Source: Vibrio metoecus
Lineage (GTDB): Bacteria > Pseudomonadota > Gammaproteobacteria > Enterobacterales > Vibrionaceae
Assembly: GCF_000696385.1 (NCBI RefSeq)
Contig: NZ_JJMN01000064.1
Location: forward strand, 186,001-250,000
Direction of reading: 5' to 3'
DNA: 64,000 nt
In this document: positions 39,198-48,422 of the stretch, piece after piece
How positions within the stretch are numbered: the first letter of the stretch is position 1
How the letters are laid out: each line of letters starts with the position of its first letter
Notes under the pieces: generated by a model
The model's database searches: none
What the model saw: only the letters and a program-made list of their open reading frames with translations
What the model was told of the DNA's origin: nothing
Program-made: the position numbers and the translations under genes

Positions 39198-39968
39198 TTA
39201 CTTCATTTTTTCTCTTGCTAACAGCTGTGAAATAACCACAAGAGTTAATGAAACCACTAACATCACCGTTGCCAGTGCGTTAACTTCTGGTGAAATACCT
39301 ACTTTGACCATCGAATATATCTTTAATGGCAAAATTTCGTAGGTTGGACCAGTCACAAACGAACTGATAATCACGTCATCCAACGATAGGGTAAAGCTAA
39401 GCAACCAGCCAGCCGCTACCGCTGGTTTTGCCAGAGGCAGAATGATCTTCTTCAGTATAACCCATTCTCCGGCTCCAAGATCTTTTGCTGCTTCAAGCAT
39501 TTTCACATCAAAGCCATTGAGACGGCTGTATACGGTTACCACAACGAATGGTAAGCAAAAGGTGATATGTGCAATCAGCAGTGTAAAAAAGCCGAGTTTA
39601 GCGCCTAATACTAAGAACAAAGCAAGTAGCGAAATCGCCATCACGATATCGGGTGACATCATGACGACAAACAGCATGCCACTCACCACCTTTTTACCTT
39701 TGAACTGGTAACGGAAGAGGGCCACTGCCGTCAAACTGCCGATCAGCGTTGCTGCGGTAGCTGAAAACACCGCAACGTTGATCGAATGCCAAGCCGCTTG
39801 CATTAAACTGTCGTTATTCATTAGAGCGTGGTACCACTTGGTGGTGAAGCCACCCCATTTGATACCAAACTTGTTTTCGTTAAATGAGTTTGCAATCAAA
39901 ACAATGATGGGTAAGTACAAGAATAAGTACACCAAACTCATAAAGCTAAATCTAATTGAACGTCCCAT
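39198..39968 (-). CDS. potC: Polyamine ABC transporter permease PotC
   Basis: 256 residues with six membrane helices. The EAA loop that contacts PotA is FDVKMLEAAKDLGAGEWVILKKIILPLAKPA (about residue 155). PotC-type ending: LDDVIISSFVTGPTYEILPLKIYSMVKVGISPEVNALAT. Forms the channel with PotB. Its start codon overlaps the potB stop by one base (TAATG-like junction at 39968). Intact. Confidence 0.93.
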   Translation of the reverse strand: MGRSIRFSFMSLVYLFLYLPIIVLIANSFNENKFGIKWGGFTTKWYHALMNNDSLMQAAWHSINVAVFSATAATLIGSLTAVALFRYQFKGKKVVSGMLFVVMMSPDIVMAISLLALFLVLGAKLGFFTLLIAHITFCLPFVVVTVYSRLNGFDVKMLEAAKDLGAGEWVILKKIILPLAKPAVAAGWLLSFTLSLDDVIISSFVTGPTYEILPLKIYSMVKVGISPEVNALATVMLVVSLTLVVISQLLAREKMK

Positions 39969-40829
39969 TAGTCTAGCTCCACCTTCTTATTCAATAGTTT
40001 ACCTGCACGGTAGTAGGCGTACAGCATAATGGCCATTGCCAATGTCAGGGCAATACTGGTTGCCGCACCAAACGGCCAGTCTCTGGCGTTAAGTACTTGG
40101 CTCTTAATTACGTTACCGATAAGTAAGTTTTTCGCACCACCAAGCAAGTCGGCAATGTAGAACATACCGAGCGCTGGAAGTAAAACCAGTAAACAACCAC
40201 CGATGATGCCGGGCATCGTCAGAGGTAAAATCACACGAACCAACGTCTGGAACTTGTTGGCGCCAAGATCGCGTGCCGCTTCAATATAAGTACCATCCAA
40301 TTTTTTCGATGGCAGAGTAGAGTGGCAGGATCATAAATGGCAACAAAATGTAAACCAGACCAATCATTACGGCTGTTTCGGTGAACATAATGCGCAATGG
40401 GGCATCGATCAGACCGAGTGACATTAACGCTTGGTTCAGAATGCCTTGCGTGCCGAGTACAATTTTTAAACCATAGGTGCGGATCAGTGAATTGGTCCAA
40501 AAAGGAACAATGATCAAAAACAGCATAAATGGACGCCATTTTTCAGGCATTTTGGCTACAATATACGCAAATGGATAACCAATCACGAGGCAGATTAAGG
40601 TTGCGACAATCGCCATATAAAACGAATGCAACATTACTTTGCCGTACAGTGGGTCAAGCAGGCGCGTGTAGTTTTCAAAAGTAAAAACAAACTTAATCAG
40701 GTTTGCTTCGTCACGTGTGAGAAAACTGGTACCAATAATCATCAGATTTGGGAACAGTACAAATAGCACTAACCAGCTGACAATTAAGGTAATAATTGCA
40801 TTTTGCAGATTAAGCTTTTTGCTCATCAT
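39968..40829 (-). CDS. potB: Polyamine ABC transporter permease PotB (one frameshift in this sequence)
   Basis: Restored length 286 residues, six helices, with the EAA loop [23 protein letters not shown]. The frame breaks at an A6 run (T6 on +, 40301-40306). A5 gives the continuous [18 protein letters not shown], whereas the sequence as given ends IEKIGWYLY-stop. A homopolymer insertion is the simplest cause, as PotB is needed for the system. The start overlaps the potA end by 20 bases, so translation is coupled. Inner-membrane partner of PotC. Confidence 0.9.
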
Positions 40830-41943
40830 TGAGTACTACCTCCCAACTTTCAACCCAAGTGACAGCCACTTTCTGCCCGATAGAGTGATCCACATCTGGA
40901 TCATCTTCGTTGAAGAATTCGCTAACCATCACACACATACCGGATTCCAGTTCAACAACTGACTCCAGAGTCATGCCTTTGTAAGTACGGTCTGTCACGT
41001 GGCCTACAATGCCTTTTTCTTCTGACTCTTTAATTTCTTCGATACGTAAGTCTTCAGGACGGAGGAGCACTTGTAGCTTGTCACCAGCCTTCACTTCATC
41101 TTCATAGTAAACAATTGACTCAATACCTTCGATGTCAACGCGAATGCGCTTTTCATCAAGACGGTCTAGAGTCGTTGCTTGGAAGACGTTGATTTCGCCA
41201 ATAAAACGAGCAACAAAAAGATTTTTTGGGTCTTCGTAGATTTCACGAGGAGAACCGTCTTGTTCAATTTTGCCTGAACGCATAACAATAATGCGATCCG
41301 ACATCGACAGCGCTTCTTCTTGATCGTGAGTAACAAAGATAAAGGTGATGCCTAACTGACGTTGCAGCTGTTTAAGCTCGCTTTGCATCTGTTTACGCAA
41401 TTTGTAATCCAGTGCAGAAAGCGATTCGTCAAGGAGCAGTACTTTTGGTTTGTTGACAACTGCGCGGGCAATAGCGATACGTTGTTGCTGACCACCAGAG
41501 AGTTGGTGTGGCTTACGCTGTGCCATTTCAGCAAGGCGCACCATACGTAGTGCTTCCATAACACGAGGTTCGATCTCGTTACTTGGTACTTTTTGCATAC
41601 GCAGACCAAACGCAACGTTTTCGAACACTGTCATGTGCGGAAAGAGAGCATAGCTTTGGAAGACCGTATTGACGTGTCGCTGTTCAGCAGGAACTTGAGT
41701 AACGTCTTGATCATCTAGCAGAATCTGACCCTGATCTGCAGTTTCAAAACCAGCAATCATTCTTAACACTGTCGTTTTACCGCAGCCCGATGGGCCTAAG
41801 ATAGTTAAGAACTCGCCATGATTCACATCAAGATTTAGGTTACCAATGATTTCCTTACCATCGAAACTTTTGCTAATGCCAGATAGACGAATGACTGGCT
41901 TTCCTACTGAATGTTGTTCGTTCAACGTCTGTATTTCTCCCAC
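40810..41943 (-). CDS. potA: Polyamine ABC transporter ATPase PotA
   Basis: 377 residues. The frame starts at GTG 41943 ([20 protein letters not shown]); no ATG lies nearby, so a non-ATG start is certain. Walker [11 protein letters not shown] (about residue 50), Q-loop [13 protein letters not shown], signature [14 protein letters not shown], Walker [13 protein letters not shown] (Ser in place of the common Pro), H-loop VTHDQEEAL. The C-terminal regulatory OB domain has [10 protein letters not shown] and [15 protein letters not shown]. First gene of the pot operon. Confidence 0.94.
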   Translation of the reverse strand: MGEIQTLNEQHSVGKPVIRLSGISKSFDGKEIIGNLNLDVNHGEFLTILGPSGCGKTTVLRMIAGFETADQGQILLDDQDVTQVPAEQRHVNTVFQSYALFPHMTVFENVAFGLRMQKVPSNEIEPRVMEALRMVRLAEMAQRKPHQLSGGQQQRIAIARAVVNKPKVLLLDESLSALDYKLRKQMQSELKQLQRQLGITFIFVTHDQEEALSMSDRIIVMRSGKIEQDGSPREIYEDPKNLFVARFIGEINVFQATTLDRLDEKRIRVDIEGIESIVYYEDEVKAGDKLQVLLRPEDLRIEEIKESEEKGIVGHVTDRTYKGMTLESVVELESGMCVMVSEFFNEDDPDVDHSIGQKVAVTWVESWEVVLNDEQKA

Positions 41944-42267
41944 CTCGGCCTGTAGACAATTCTACTTGTTGGACCTGTAGTTAAACAAAAATAAGGGGCG
42001 CATCATAAACACCAAGAGCACGATTTCAAAGTCTTTTTCTTACCTTGAAACATAAAAATTTTTGCCAGTTTTAGTCCACTTTGTCTAGCATACTGATTTT
42101 GCTTAACTCTTAATGCTATCAAGCGCTTAATTATCAATCATATCGACAATAATGCAAGATGAGATTGGTAATCAGATTTTAGCCTGGGATGCATTTCAGT
42201 ATAATGAACACAATTTTCACGTTGAAGCGTGACGTTATCCGCGCATTCGACCGAACTAGGGCATTTT
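41944..42267. other. Divergent promoter region between potA and the next membrane-protein gene
   Basis: 324 bases, AT-rich, no gene seen. It must carry the pot operon promoter on - and the promoter for 42268 on +. I find no operator I can name. GAACTAGGGCATTTT precedes ATG 42268 and supplies its ribosome binding site. Confidence 0.4.
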
Positions 42268-43074
42268 ATGAATAACGATATCGAAAGAGAGTTCAATCTT
42301 GGCGGCTCGGTAGACAAAGCACTATCGGGAAGTTACGAGTTAAAAGTCGGTGATGTCCTGAAAGAGGCATGGGGCATGACGGTAAAACACTTTATTAACT
42401 TTACACCGGCTATTTTTGTACTCATTGTCGTGCAATTAGCGATTTTCTATTTGGCTTTCAAATTGCAGATTGGTGATCTCTCGGTGATTTTGTCGGTTTT
42501 TGAACAGGGTGGGACAGTGCCAGAAGGCTTAGTCCAAGCGATGTTTATTGCGAATTTCAGTTATGAAGTGATCAGCGCCCCCATTTATGCCGGTATTAGC
42601 TTAATGGCGATGAGTCATGCTGCGGGGTTGAGAACGCAAACGCGCCATATGAGCAAAGGACTACAATTTACTATCCCAGTGATTTTAGCCACCTTATTTA
42701 GCTTAATGTTACAAGGTGTAGCAGGAATGATTCTGCCATTTCTGTCTATGTATCTTTCGATTGCCTTTAGTAACTCATTGTTACTTATCTGTGAAAAGAA
42801 AGTGCCTCCGATGCAATCGTTGCTACTCTCGTTAAGAGCAGCGAATAAAAAGATTTTTCCATTGATTGCTATTTATTCGGTATTAATGGTGTTATTCATT
42901 ATGGCCGTATTTTTGTATGGAATTGGGCTAGTTTTATTTTTACCTTTCTTCTTCCATGTGAAAGGGATTATTTATCGCAATATGTTTGGTATTCGCCTGA
43001 AAATTATTGCCACAGATCACCCTAAAGACGATCAGGGTAACCACAGTCAATCCTCTGGAGTTTTTGATGCATAA
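42268..43074 (+). CDS. Multi-pass membrane protein of unknown function
   Basis: 268 residues from ATG 42268. A soluble N-terminus (MNNDIEREFNLGGSVDKALSGSYELKVGDVLKEAWGMTVKHF) is followed by five or six membrane segments (FVLIVVQLAIFYLAF, GISLMAMSHAAGL, FTIPVILATLFSLMLQGVAGMILPFLSMYLSIAF, LIAIYSVLMVLFIMAVFLYGIGLVLFLPFFF). The layout resembles BPSS1780/YciC-like membrane proteins, but I do not claim a family. Its 3' end overlaps the start of the Bax-like gene by 8 bases, so the two are translationally coupled. In V. cholerae this place is VC1429. Confidence 0.75.
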   Translation: MNNDIEREFNLGGSVDKALSGSYELKVGDVLKEAWGMTVKHFINFTPAIFVLIVVQLAIFYLAFKLQIGDLSVILSVFEQGGTVPEGLVQAMFIANFSYEVISAPIYAGISLMAMSHAAGLRTQTRHMSKGLQFTIPVILATLFSLMLQGVAGMILPFLSMYLSIAFSNSLLLICEKKVPPMQSLLLSLRAANKKIFPLIAIYSVLMVLFIMAVFLYGIGLVLFLPFFFHVKGIIYRNMFGIRLKIIATDHPKDDQGNHSQSSGVFDA

Positions 43075-43870
43075 AAAGGTAACTATTAGGCTTGTTTGGT
43101 TGATGATTGTTGCCATTGCTATCTTTGGCGTTTACCGTTTCGAGAAACCGAAAAGGACAAAACTGCCATTGTTGAGAGGTGAAGTAGTGGGTATTGCGCC
43201 TGACTTTACGGCAATGAGTGATGTTTCAGAAAGGAAAGAAGCTTTTTTTAATTACCTAAAACCCGGCGTGATATATGAGAACTCTCGCATTCTACAAGAA
43301 AGGGCAATTCTTAAGCGGATTAAAAAAGATTTTGCAGATGGTCAACTCTCGCCCAACAATCTGGCGCAAGCTCAGCGCTTGGCGAGCCTATATTCGCTAG
43401 AGTTGAACCAAGGTATTGTGGATATCGAATGGCTACAAGAGATGCTACATCGAGTCGATGTTATCCCTGAAGCGTTGGTGCTCACACAAGCGGCGAATGA
43501 GTCTGCATGGGGAACGTCGAGATTTGCCAGGGAGGCCAATAACTATTTTGGACAGTGGTGTTATAGCTCAGGATGTGGATTAGTGCCTTTGGAACGGATA
43601 GAAGGTGCATTTCATGAAGTCGCTAAATTTGATAGCGTTCAAGATTCGATTCAGGGCTATTTTATGAATGTGAATCGGAACGCTGCATATCGAGATCTAC
43701 GTGATATTCGTTTTTCAACTTCGCCAGAAAAAAACTACAATCCAGCAAGTGATGACAGTGCTAAAGCTATGAGTAATGGCCTTATGAAATACTCAGAGCG
43801 TGGTGAAGCCTACGTAAAAGATTTACAAGCCATGATGGCGGCAAATCAAAACTATTGGAATGATAATTAA
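43067..43870 (+). CDS. Bax-like glucosaminidase domain protein
   Basis: 267 residues from ATG 43067, overlapping the upstream stop. There is one N-terminal membrane anchor (residues 6-24, LVWLMIVAIAIFGVYRF). The periplasmic glucosaminidase/GH73 domain contains VIPEALVLTQAANESAWGTSRFAREANNYFGQWCYSSGCG, with the catalytic Glu in AANESAWGTS, and YRDLRDIRFSTSPEKNYNPASDD. Members cleave the glycan strand of peptidoglycan (E. coli Bax is similar). It is the middle gene of an apparent three-gene unit. Intact. Confidence 0.85.
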   Translation: MHKKVTIRLVWLMIVAIAIFGVYRFEKPKRTKLPLLRGEVVGIAPDFTAMSDVSERKEAFFNYLKPGVIYENSRILQERAILKRIKKDFADGQLSPNNLAQAQRLASLYSLELNQGIVDIEWLQEMLHRVDVIPEALVLTQAANESAWGTSRFAREANNYFGQWCYSSGCGLVPLERIEGAFHEVAKFDSVQDSIQGYFMNVNRNAAYRDLRDIRFSTSPEKNYNPASDDSAKAMSNGLMKYSERGEAYVKDLQAMMAANQNYWNDN

Positions 43871-43871
43871 A

Positions 43872-44536
43872 ATGAAATCAAAATCTTATATCCTACTTGC
43901 TCCTTTATTTTTAAGCCTAAGTGTTCCTGCTGTTGCTCAACAATATATGTTTACCTACAGCAAGTTATTCTCTCAAATGAAAAGTAACACGAAAGAAGAT
44001 CATCCTGATGTGAAAATGGGTATTTTCTTTGTGGATGCGCAAAAGTAAGCAAAAATTGTGTGATTTGAAAAAGCTTGGATGGAAAAAGAAGCACACTATG
44101 AAGAGCTGAAAATCGGCCCGAGTTATGAGCTTATTGTTCCATTAGATAACAACTTACGACAGGCGAATCCTCTGGTATTTGTCGATACCCCGCAAGATCA
44201 GCGTTGTGATTTTTCCATGGTGGTGATGGCTAAGAAGCCATTTGAAAACCAAGTCTCGTACCATGACGTCGAGGTCTTGTTGCCACAAATGCAAACGATG
44301 TTGGAGCAACTGGGTGGTATGTTTGCAAGTTGGTTTACACCTGCAGTAGAAGGCGTAACGTTAGAGTTTGCGCCAGAAACAGAGGGAATGATTACACTCA
44401 GTAATGGACAATCCATTGAGATTGTGAATCACAAGGTGCAAGTCACGTTAGCGCAAATGGGTAAAGAGGGGGGGAGTGCAACTGCCCGCTCCAGCATTGT
44501 CGAGTTTTACCTTATTTACCTTCTGCAAAAAAGTAA
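43872..44536 (+). CDS. DUF2987 periplasmic protein (several frameshifts in this sequence)
   Basis: Restored length about 220 residues. Signal peptide MKSKSYILLAPLFLSLSVPAVA-QQY, starting one base after the previous stop. The frame breaks after VDAQ (about 44043; CAAAAG should be CAAAG). It breaks again near 44066 before EKAWMEKEAHYEELKIGPSYEL, at the G7 run 44467-44473, and near 44500. With these fixed the C-terminus reads LPAPAL then RVLPYLPSAKK and stops at 44536. As given, the frame runs on to 44549. I take the family as DUF2987, seen mainly in Vibrionaceae and Shewanella. Function unknown. Confidence 0.7.
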
Positions 44537-44559
44537 ACTTAGTGATTGAAATCGATAAA

Positions 44560-44592
44560 ACAAAGGCTGCCTGAGGGCAGCCTTTGTTTTTT
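44560..44592. terminator. Bidirectional terminator between DUF2987 gene and ttcA
   Basis: ACAAAGGCTGCC-TGAG-GGCAGCCTTTGT followed by TTTTT: a perfect 12-bp stem between convergent genes. Confidence 0.92.
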
Positions 44593-44598
44593 ATCAAT

Positions 44599-45534
44599 TT
44601 AGATATTGGTGACATTTAGCTGGAGTGATGGGTCAAACTCCATCACTAAGTCTTCATCTTCCACCACTTGCGGTGCAATGTCTTCTTTGTCAAAGCCAAT
44701 ATCGCCGCCATTAATGATGCCAGAACTTTTGGCAATCGATTTTAAAAATCGAACAAAGAGAAGTACCGCCAGATGGCTTGGTACCACATTCTGCATGGCT
44801 CTAAACATGGTTTCAATGCGACCCGGGAAGCGTTTATCCCAGTCATTAAGCATCAGCTTGACTGCTTGGCGTTGTAAGTTGGGTTGTGAACCACATAAAT
44901 TACAAGGAATGATCGGGTAGCCACGCATGTCAGCGTATTTAATGATGTCTTTTTCTCGGCAATATGCCAGTGGACGAATTACCACATGTTCGCCATTGTC
45001 GGATACCAATTTAGGCGGCATGCCTTTCATTTTTCCGCCGTAGAACATGTTAAGGAACAAGGTCTCTAGAATATCATCACGATGGTGGCCAAGAGCAATC
45101 TTAGTTGCCCCCAGTTCTTTGGCCGTACGATATAAAATACCACGGCGCAGGCGAGAGCAAAGTGCACAGGTTGTTTTGCCTTCTGGAACTTTGTCTTGCA
45201 CGATCGAATAGGTATCTTCTTCAACGATTTTGTATTCAACACCTAAGCTTTCCAAATACTCTGGTAGTACGTGAGTGGGAAATCCTGGTTGCTTTTGATC
45301 GAGATTGACGGCGATGAGTTCAAAAGAGATGGGTGCACTTTTTTGTAGGCTCATCAAAATTTCCAGCATGGTAAAGCTATCTTTACCACCGGACAGACAC
45401 ACCATAATGCGATCACCATCTTCAATCATATTGAAGTCAGCAATTGCTTGACCGGTATTACGACGAATACGCTTTTGCAATTTGTTAAAATTGTATTGTT
45501 GAGCTTTGGTCAACTCTTGATTTTGCGCTGTCAT
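44599..45534 (-). CDS. ttcA: tRNA 2-thiocytidine(32) synthetase TtcA
   Basis: 311 residues, full length. PP-loop [13 protein letters not shown] (about residue 47), first Cxx[16 protein letters not shown], then [26 protein letters not shown] and the second Cxx[13 protein letters not shown]. These cysteines hold the 4Fe-4S cluster. The enzyme uses ATP to thiolate cytidine 32 of certain tRNAs. In E. coli and Vibrio it lies next to uspE and fnr, as here. Intact. Confidence 0.95.
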   Translation of the reverse strand: MTAQNQELTKAQQYNFNKLQKRIRRNTGQAIADFNMIEDGDRIMVCLSGGKDSFTMLEILMSLQKSAPISFELIAVNLDQKQPGFPTHVLPEYLESLGVEYKIVEEDTYSIVQDKVPEGKTTCALCSRLRRGILYRTAKELGATKIALGHHRDDILETLFLNMFYGGKMKGMPPKLVSDNGEHVVIRPLAYCREKDIIKYADMRGYPIIPCNLCGSQPNLQRQAVKLMLNDWDKRFPGRIETMFRAMQNVVPSHLAVLLFVRFLKSIAKSSGIINGGDIGFDKEDIAPQVVEDEDLVMEFDPSLQLNVTNI

Positions 45535-45621
45535 TGCTTGCTATCTTAAATCTCAAAACAAAATGAAGTGCGTATGATACGGATAAATGCAAGAGATGCC
45601 AGATTTATAGCATGCAAGAAG

Positions 45622-45648
45622 AAAAAATCCCCGCCATCGGGCAGGGAT
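45622..45648 (-). terminator. Terminator after uspE
   Basis: On the minus strand GATCCCTGCC-CGAT-GGCGGGGATT followed by TTTT, 15 bases past the uspE stop; one G-T type mismatch in the stem. Confidence 0.85.
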
Positions 45649-45662
45649 CAAACACGTAAGAC

Positions 45663-46610
45663 TTAGATTGCGGTTTGCGGATCGAGGGGGCTTACATAGC
45701 CATTAGGCTTTAGCGCGAGTACATCACAGTTAATTTTATCGATTACATGCTCAGCCGTATTGCCGATAAACACGGCTGAAAGCCCAGTTCTACCAGTGGT
45801 ACCTAAAATCACCATCGCTGCGTTGAGCTGTTTAGCCGCATCAGGAATAACATCTTCGGGCAAGCCTTGCTGAACAATCGTTTGTTCTTCACTTAAACCA
45901 TGTTTCTGGCGTAGTGCTTTCATCGCTGTAAGATGATGACCACGGACGGCATCGGTATAAGTGGTTGGGTCAAACTCAGGCAGCTCAATGGTTATGTTCG
46001 CAGGGGTGACAGGGTATGCGTTAACAAGATATGGGTTTGCTCCGAGACGCTGGCTAAGGTTGAGTAATTGATCAACCATCCGATCATTCAAATCAATATG
46101 GGTATCGACTTCAGAGCCCACATGCACAGAAGCAATAATGTTGGCGTTTTCTGGCCAATCCGCATTTTTTACTAACAAGACCGGGGTTGGGCATTTGCGC
46201 ATTAAATGCCAGTCAGTTGGAGTAAAAATAACCGACTCTAGCATGTCATGTTTGCGTGTGGCTTTGATAAGAATGTCATGTTCACCGGCAAAGATTTCTC
46301 CAATGATTGCTTCATAAGGCCTGTTGTGCCATACAACCTTGATCTCAAACTGAACGGATTGATCAACATAAGGTTCGGCGATTGAGCGCATCCATTGTTC
46401 TCTCTGATGAATAACGCCCTTACGCATGGCGTCTCGTTCTTCAAGAGAGAGCATAGATGTCATGTCATAAGAGAAGTCGTAAATCGACAGGAAGAAAGTC
46501 ACGTGGCTAGTTGAAGTGCTTTTTTGCGCGAGTTGCATCGCGCGAGCTAAAGCGGGTTGTTCATCATGGTTGATGTCGGCCACGACAAGAATTTTGCTGT
46601 AAATGCTCAT
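45663..46610 (-). CDS. uspE: Universal stress protein UspE (tandem Usp domains)
   Basis: 315 residues containing two Usp domains. The first starts MSIYSKILVVADINHDEQPALARAMQLAQ, and the second has NIIASVHVGSEVDTHIDLNDRMVDQLL. The second domain keeps the nucleotide-binding motif VILGTTGRTGLSAVFIGNTAEHVI, close to the G-2x-G-9x-G(S/T) pattern. Length and position downstream of fnr match E. coli UspE (YdaA), which acts in stress survival, motility and adhesion. A terminator follows. Intact. Confidence 0.93.
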   Translation of the reverse strand: MSIYSKILVVADINHDEQPALARAMQLAQKSTSTSHVTFFLSIYDFSYDMTSMLSLEERDAMRKGVIHQREQWMRSIAEPYVDQSVQFEIKVVWHNRPYEAIIGEIFAGEHDILIKATRKHDMLESVIFTPTDWHLMRKCPTPVLLVKNADWPENANIIASVHVGSEVDTHIDLNDRMVDQLLNLSQRLGANPYLVNAYPVTPANITIELPEFDPTTYTDAVRGHHLTAMKALRQKHGLSEEQTIVQQGLPEDVIPDAAKQLNAAMVILGTTGRTGLSAVFIGNTAEHVIDKINCDVLALKPNGYVSPLDPQTAI

Positions 46611-46705
46611 GGGAAACTCCTTGTTCAGTGAGGAGGTTTATTAGCTTTACTTTAGCTTAGTTATGACCAGAGTTTTAGAAAAAAGAGTAGGTATTTCTAA
46701 GAAGT

Positions 46706-46734
46706 ATGATGTAGCTCATTAAGAGCTACATCAT
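46706..46734 (-). terminator. Hairpin after fnr, probable terminator
   Basis: ATGATGTAGCT-CATTAAG-AGCTACATCAT, a perfect 11-bp stem just after the fnr stop (6 bases). On the minus strand it is followed by ACTTCTT, a weak U-rich tail. Confidence 0.65.
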
Positions 46735-46739
46735 TGATG

Positions 46740-47492
46740 TTATTTAGATTCTTTAGATACGCCAGCAAGTTCCATCAGCTCAGCATGATTGAGAATCGTA
46801 ATGTATTTCCCTTTTACGCTAAGGATCTCGGACTTTTGGAAGCGACCTAACAATCGGCTGATGGTTTCAACAGTCAATCCGAGGTAGTTACCAATATCAC
46901 CACGAGTCATGGTGAGACGAAACTCACGTGGACTAAAACCGCGTTGAGAAAAGCGAGTAGAAAGGTTGTATAAGAAAGCAGCAAGACGTTCCTCTGCATT
47001 TTTCTTCGAAAGCAACAGGATCATTTCCTGATCGCCTTTGATTTCGCTACTCATTAACCGCATGATTTGTTGGCGAAGTTTCGGCATTTTACCTGACAGG
47101 TCATCCAAAATTTCATATGGAATTTCACACACCATCGAAGTTTCTAGTGCTTGGGCAAAGCTTGGGTGTTGATCCTCAGTAATGGCATCAAACCCCACCA
47201 AATCGCCCGCTAAATGGAATGCGGTGATCTGCTCATCACCTTGTTCAGTGATGGTGTAGCTTTTTATCGTACCAGAACGAATAGCGTAAAGAGATCTCAG
47301 TTCGTCACCAGCTTTAAAAAGCTCCTGACCTTTCTGAATCGGTTTTTTACGCTCGATGATCTGATCAAGCTGGTCGAGCTCAGACTCATTCAAGGTAAAA
47401 GGGATACACAGTTGGCTAATACTGCAATCTTGACAGTGAATAGCACAACCACCCGATTGAATGCGCTTCGCAGCAGGCTTTTCGGAAATCAT
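46740..47492 (-). CDS. fnr: Oxygen-sensing regulator FNR
   Basis: 250 residues, full length. The 4Fe-4S ligands are at the E. coli positions: C20, C23 and C29 in [14 protein letters not shown], and the fourth in [14 protein letters not shown] (about residue 122). A cyclic-nucleotide-binding fold follows ([19 protein letters not shown]), and the C-terminal HTH has [24 protein letters not shown], with ExxSR as the base-reading element. It is active as a dimer without oxygen. It controls anaerobic genes and very probably the adjacent cbb3 oxidase genes. An FNR box lies in its own promoter. Confidence 0.96.
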   Translation of the reverse strand: MISEKPAAKRIQSGGCAIHCQDCSISQLCIPFTLNESELDQLDQIIERKKPIQKGQELFKAGDELRSLYAIRSGTIKSYTITEQGDEQITAFHLAGDLVGFDAITEDQHPSFAQALETSMVCEIPYEILDDLSGKMPKLRQQIMRLMSSEIKGDQEMILLLSKKNAEERLAAFLYNLSTRFSQRGFSPREFRLTMTRGDIGNYLGLTVETISRLLGRFQKSEILSVKGKYITILNHAELMELAGVSKESK

Positions 47493-47508
47493 AACAACCT
47501 TTCACTAA

Positions 47509-47522
47509 TTGATGTACGTCAA
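47509..47522. promoter_or_regulatory. FNR box upstream of fnr (autoregulation)
   Basis: TTGATGTACGTCAA matches TTGAT-N4-ATCAA at nine of the ten fixed positions. It ends 17 bases upstream of the fnr start codon, so bound FNR would overlap the promoter and repress its own gene, as in E. coli. Confidence 0.78.
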
Positions 47523-47581
47523 TATTTTAGCATTGCTTAACCCTAAAGGGTAGTTAAAATAAATCAGCAATAACTAAACCA

Positions 47582-48259
47582 TCAACCAAGATTAACCATC
47601 AGCTTTATGGCATCGTAAGCCGTATATAGCCCATACAGAATCACCAATATCGCTGCACATTGACGGAAAAAAAACGAGTTTTGCCAATGTGTTAACTTAG
47701 TGGCACCCCAACCGCTGGCGAGCATGGCCGGTAGCGTTCCCAAGCCAAATGAGAGCATGATCAATGCTCCTTGTGCAAAACTTCCCGCGACGGCAGACCA
47801 AGTGAGCATAGAGTAAACTAAACCGCAGGGAAGCCAGCCCCATACCATTCCAAACGGCAGGGCATGCCATTGTTTTTTGAGCGGTAATAGTGACTTACCT
47901 AATGGTGAAATCCACGGCCATACTTTTTGACCTAGCTTTTCAAGCCAGAGTAATCCAAACCACCATCGTCCGATGTAAAGGCCTAATATTACCATTAAAA
48001 TAGCGGCCATTAGTCTTAGCCAGACTAATGCCGCTTGAATATCAATGAGGTTGGTTAGTGAGGCAGTAATACCTCCGACCATACCACCTATCACTGCATA
48101 ACTAAGTAATCGACCAAGATTGTAGTAAAGGAGTAATATTGGCGTAGGTTTTTATTTGATTCAATAGAAAGGTAGGGCGCTTATCCCCCCACACATCCCC
48201 AAGCAATGTCCTACACCTAACAACCCTACAATCCAGGCGCCTAAGTAATCAGGATTCAC
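47582..48259 (-). CDS. TauE/SafE-like (DsbD_2) membrane protein of the cbb3 assembly cluster (frame disrupted)
   Basis: About 225 residues from GTG 48259, which overlaps the ccoS stop (GTGA). N-terminal GAWIVGLLGVGHCLGMCGGISA carries the GHCxGMCGG signature of the sulfite exporter/DsbD_2 proteins found after ccoS. Then come five or six helices (MGMVWGWLPCGLVYSMLTWSAVAGSF also typical). The given frame meets TGA and TAA near 48165-48175. One extra C after GCCCTA and one missing A in the following A-run turn this stretch into LLSIESNKKPTPILLLYYNLGRLL, which is continuous. Presumed role is copper or thiol handling during oxidase assembly. Confidence 0.75.
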
Positions 48260-48420
48260 TGTTGGTCCTTATGTTGAGTGTCATCTTCGTCGAATAAAAT
48301 GTTATGACCTTGTCTTTCAAGATCTTCGAACTGTTCACTTTTTACTGCCCACAAAAAAATACCTACAGCAACACAAACAAGTACGATCGCAATGGGGATC
48401 AGTAAATATAAGCTTTCCAT
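48256..48420 (-). CDS. ccoS: cbb3 oxidase assembly protein CcoS
   Basis: 54 residues: MESLYLLIPIAIVLVCVAVGIFLWAVKSEQFEDLERQGHNILFDEDD. One membrane helix is followed by the family motif WAVKSGQFDDLE.(P/R)xxxIL..ED. The ATG lies 2 bases after the ccoI stop. CcoS is needed to complete active cbb3 oxidase. Intact. Confidence 0.93.
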   Translation of the reverse strand: MESLYLLIPIAIVLVCVAVGIFLWAVKSEQFEDLERQGHNILFDEDDTQHKDQQ

Positions 48421-48422
48421 GG

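Noticed and set aside
40301-40306. A6 run in potB and A8 run in the PAS receptor, considered as programmed frameshift or phase-variable tracts.
   Set aside because: Similar shifts occur in many unrelated short runs across the window, and no slippery heptamer with stimulatory hairpin is evident; sequencing error is simpler.
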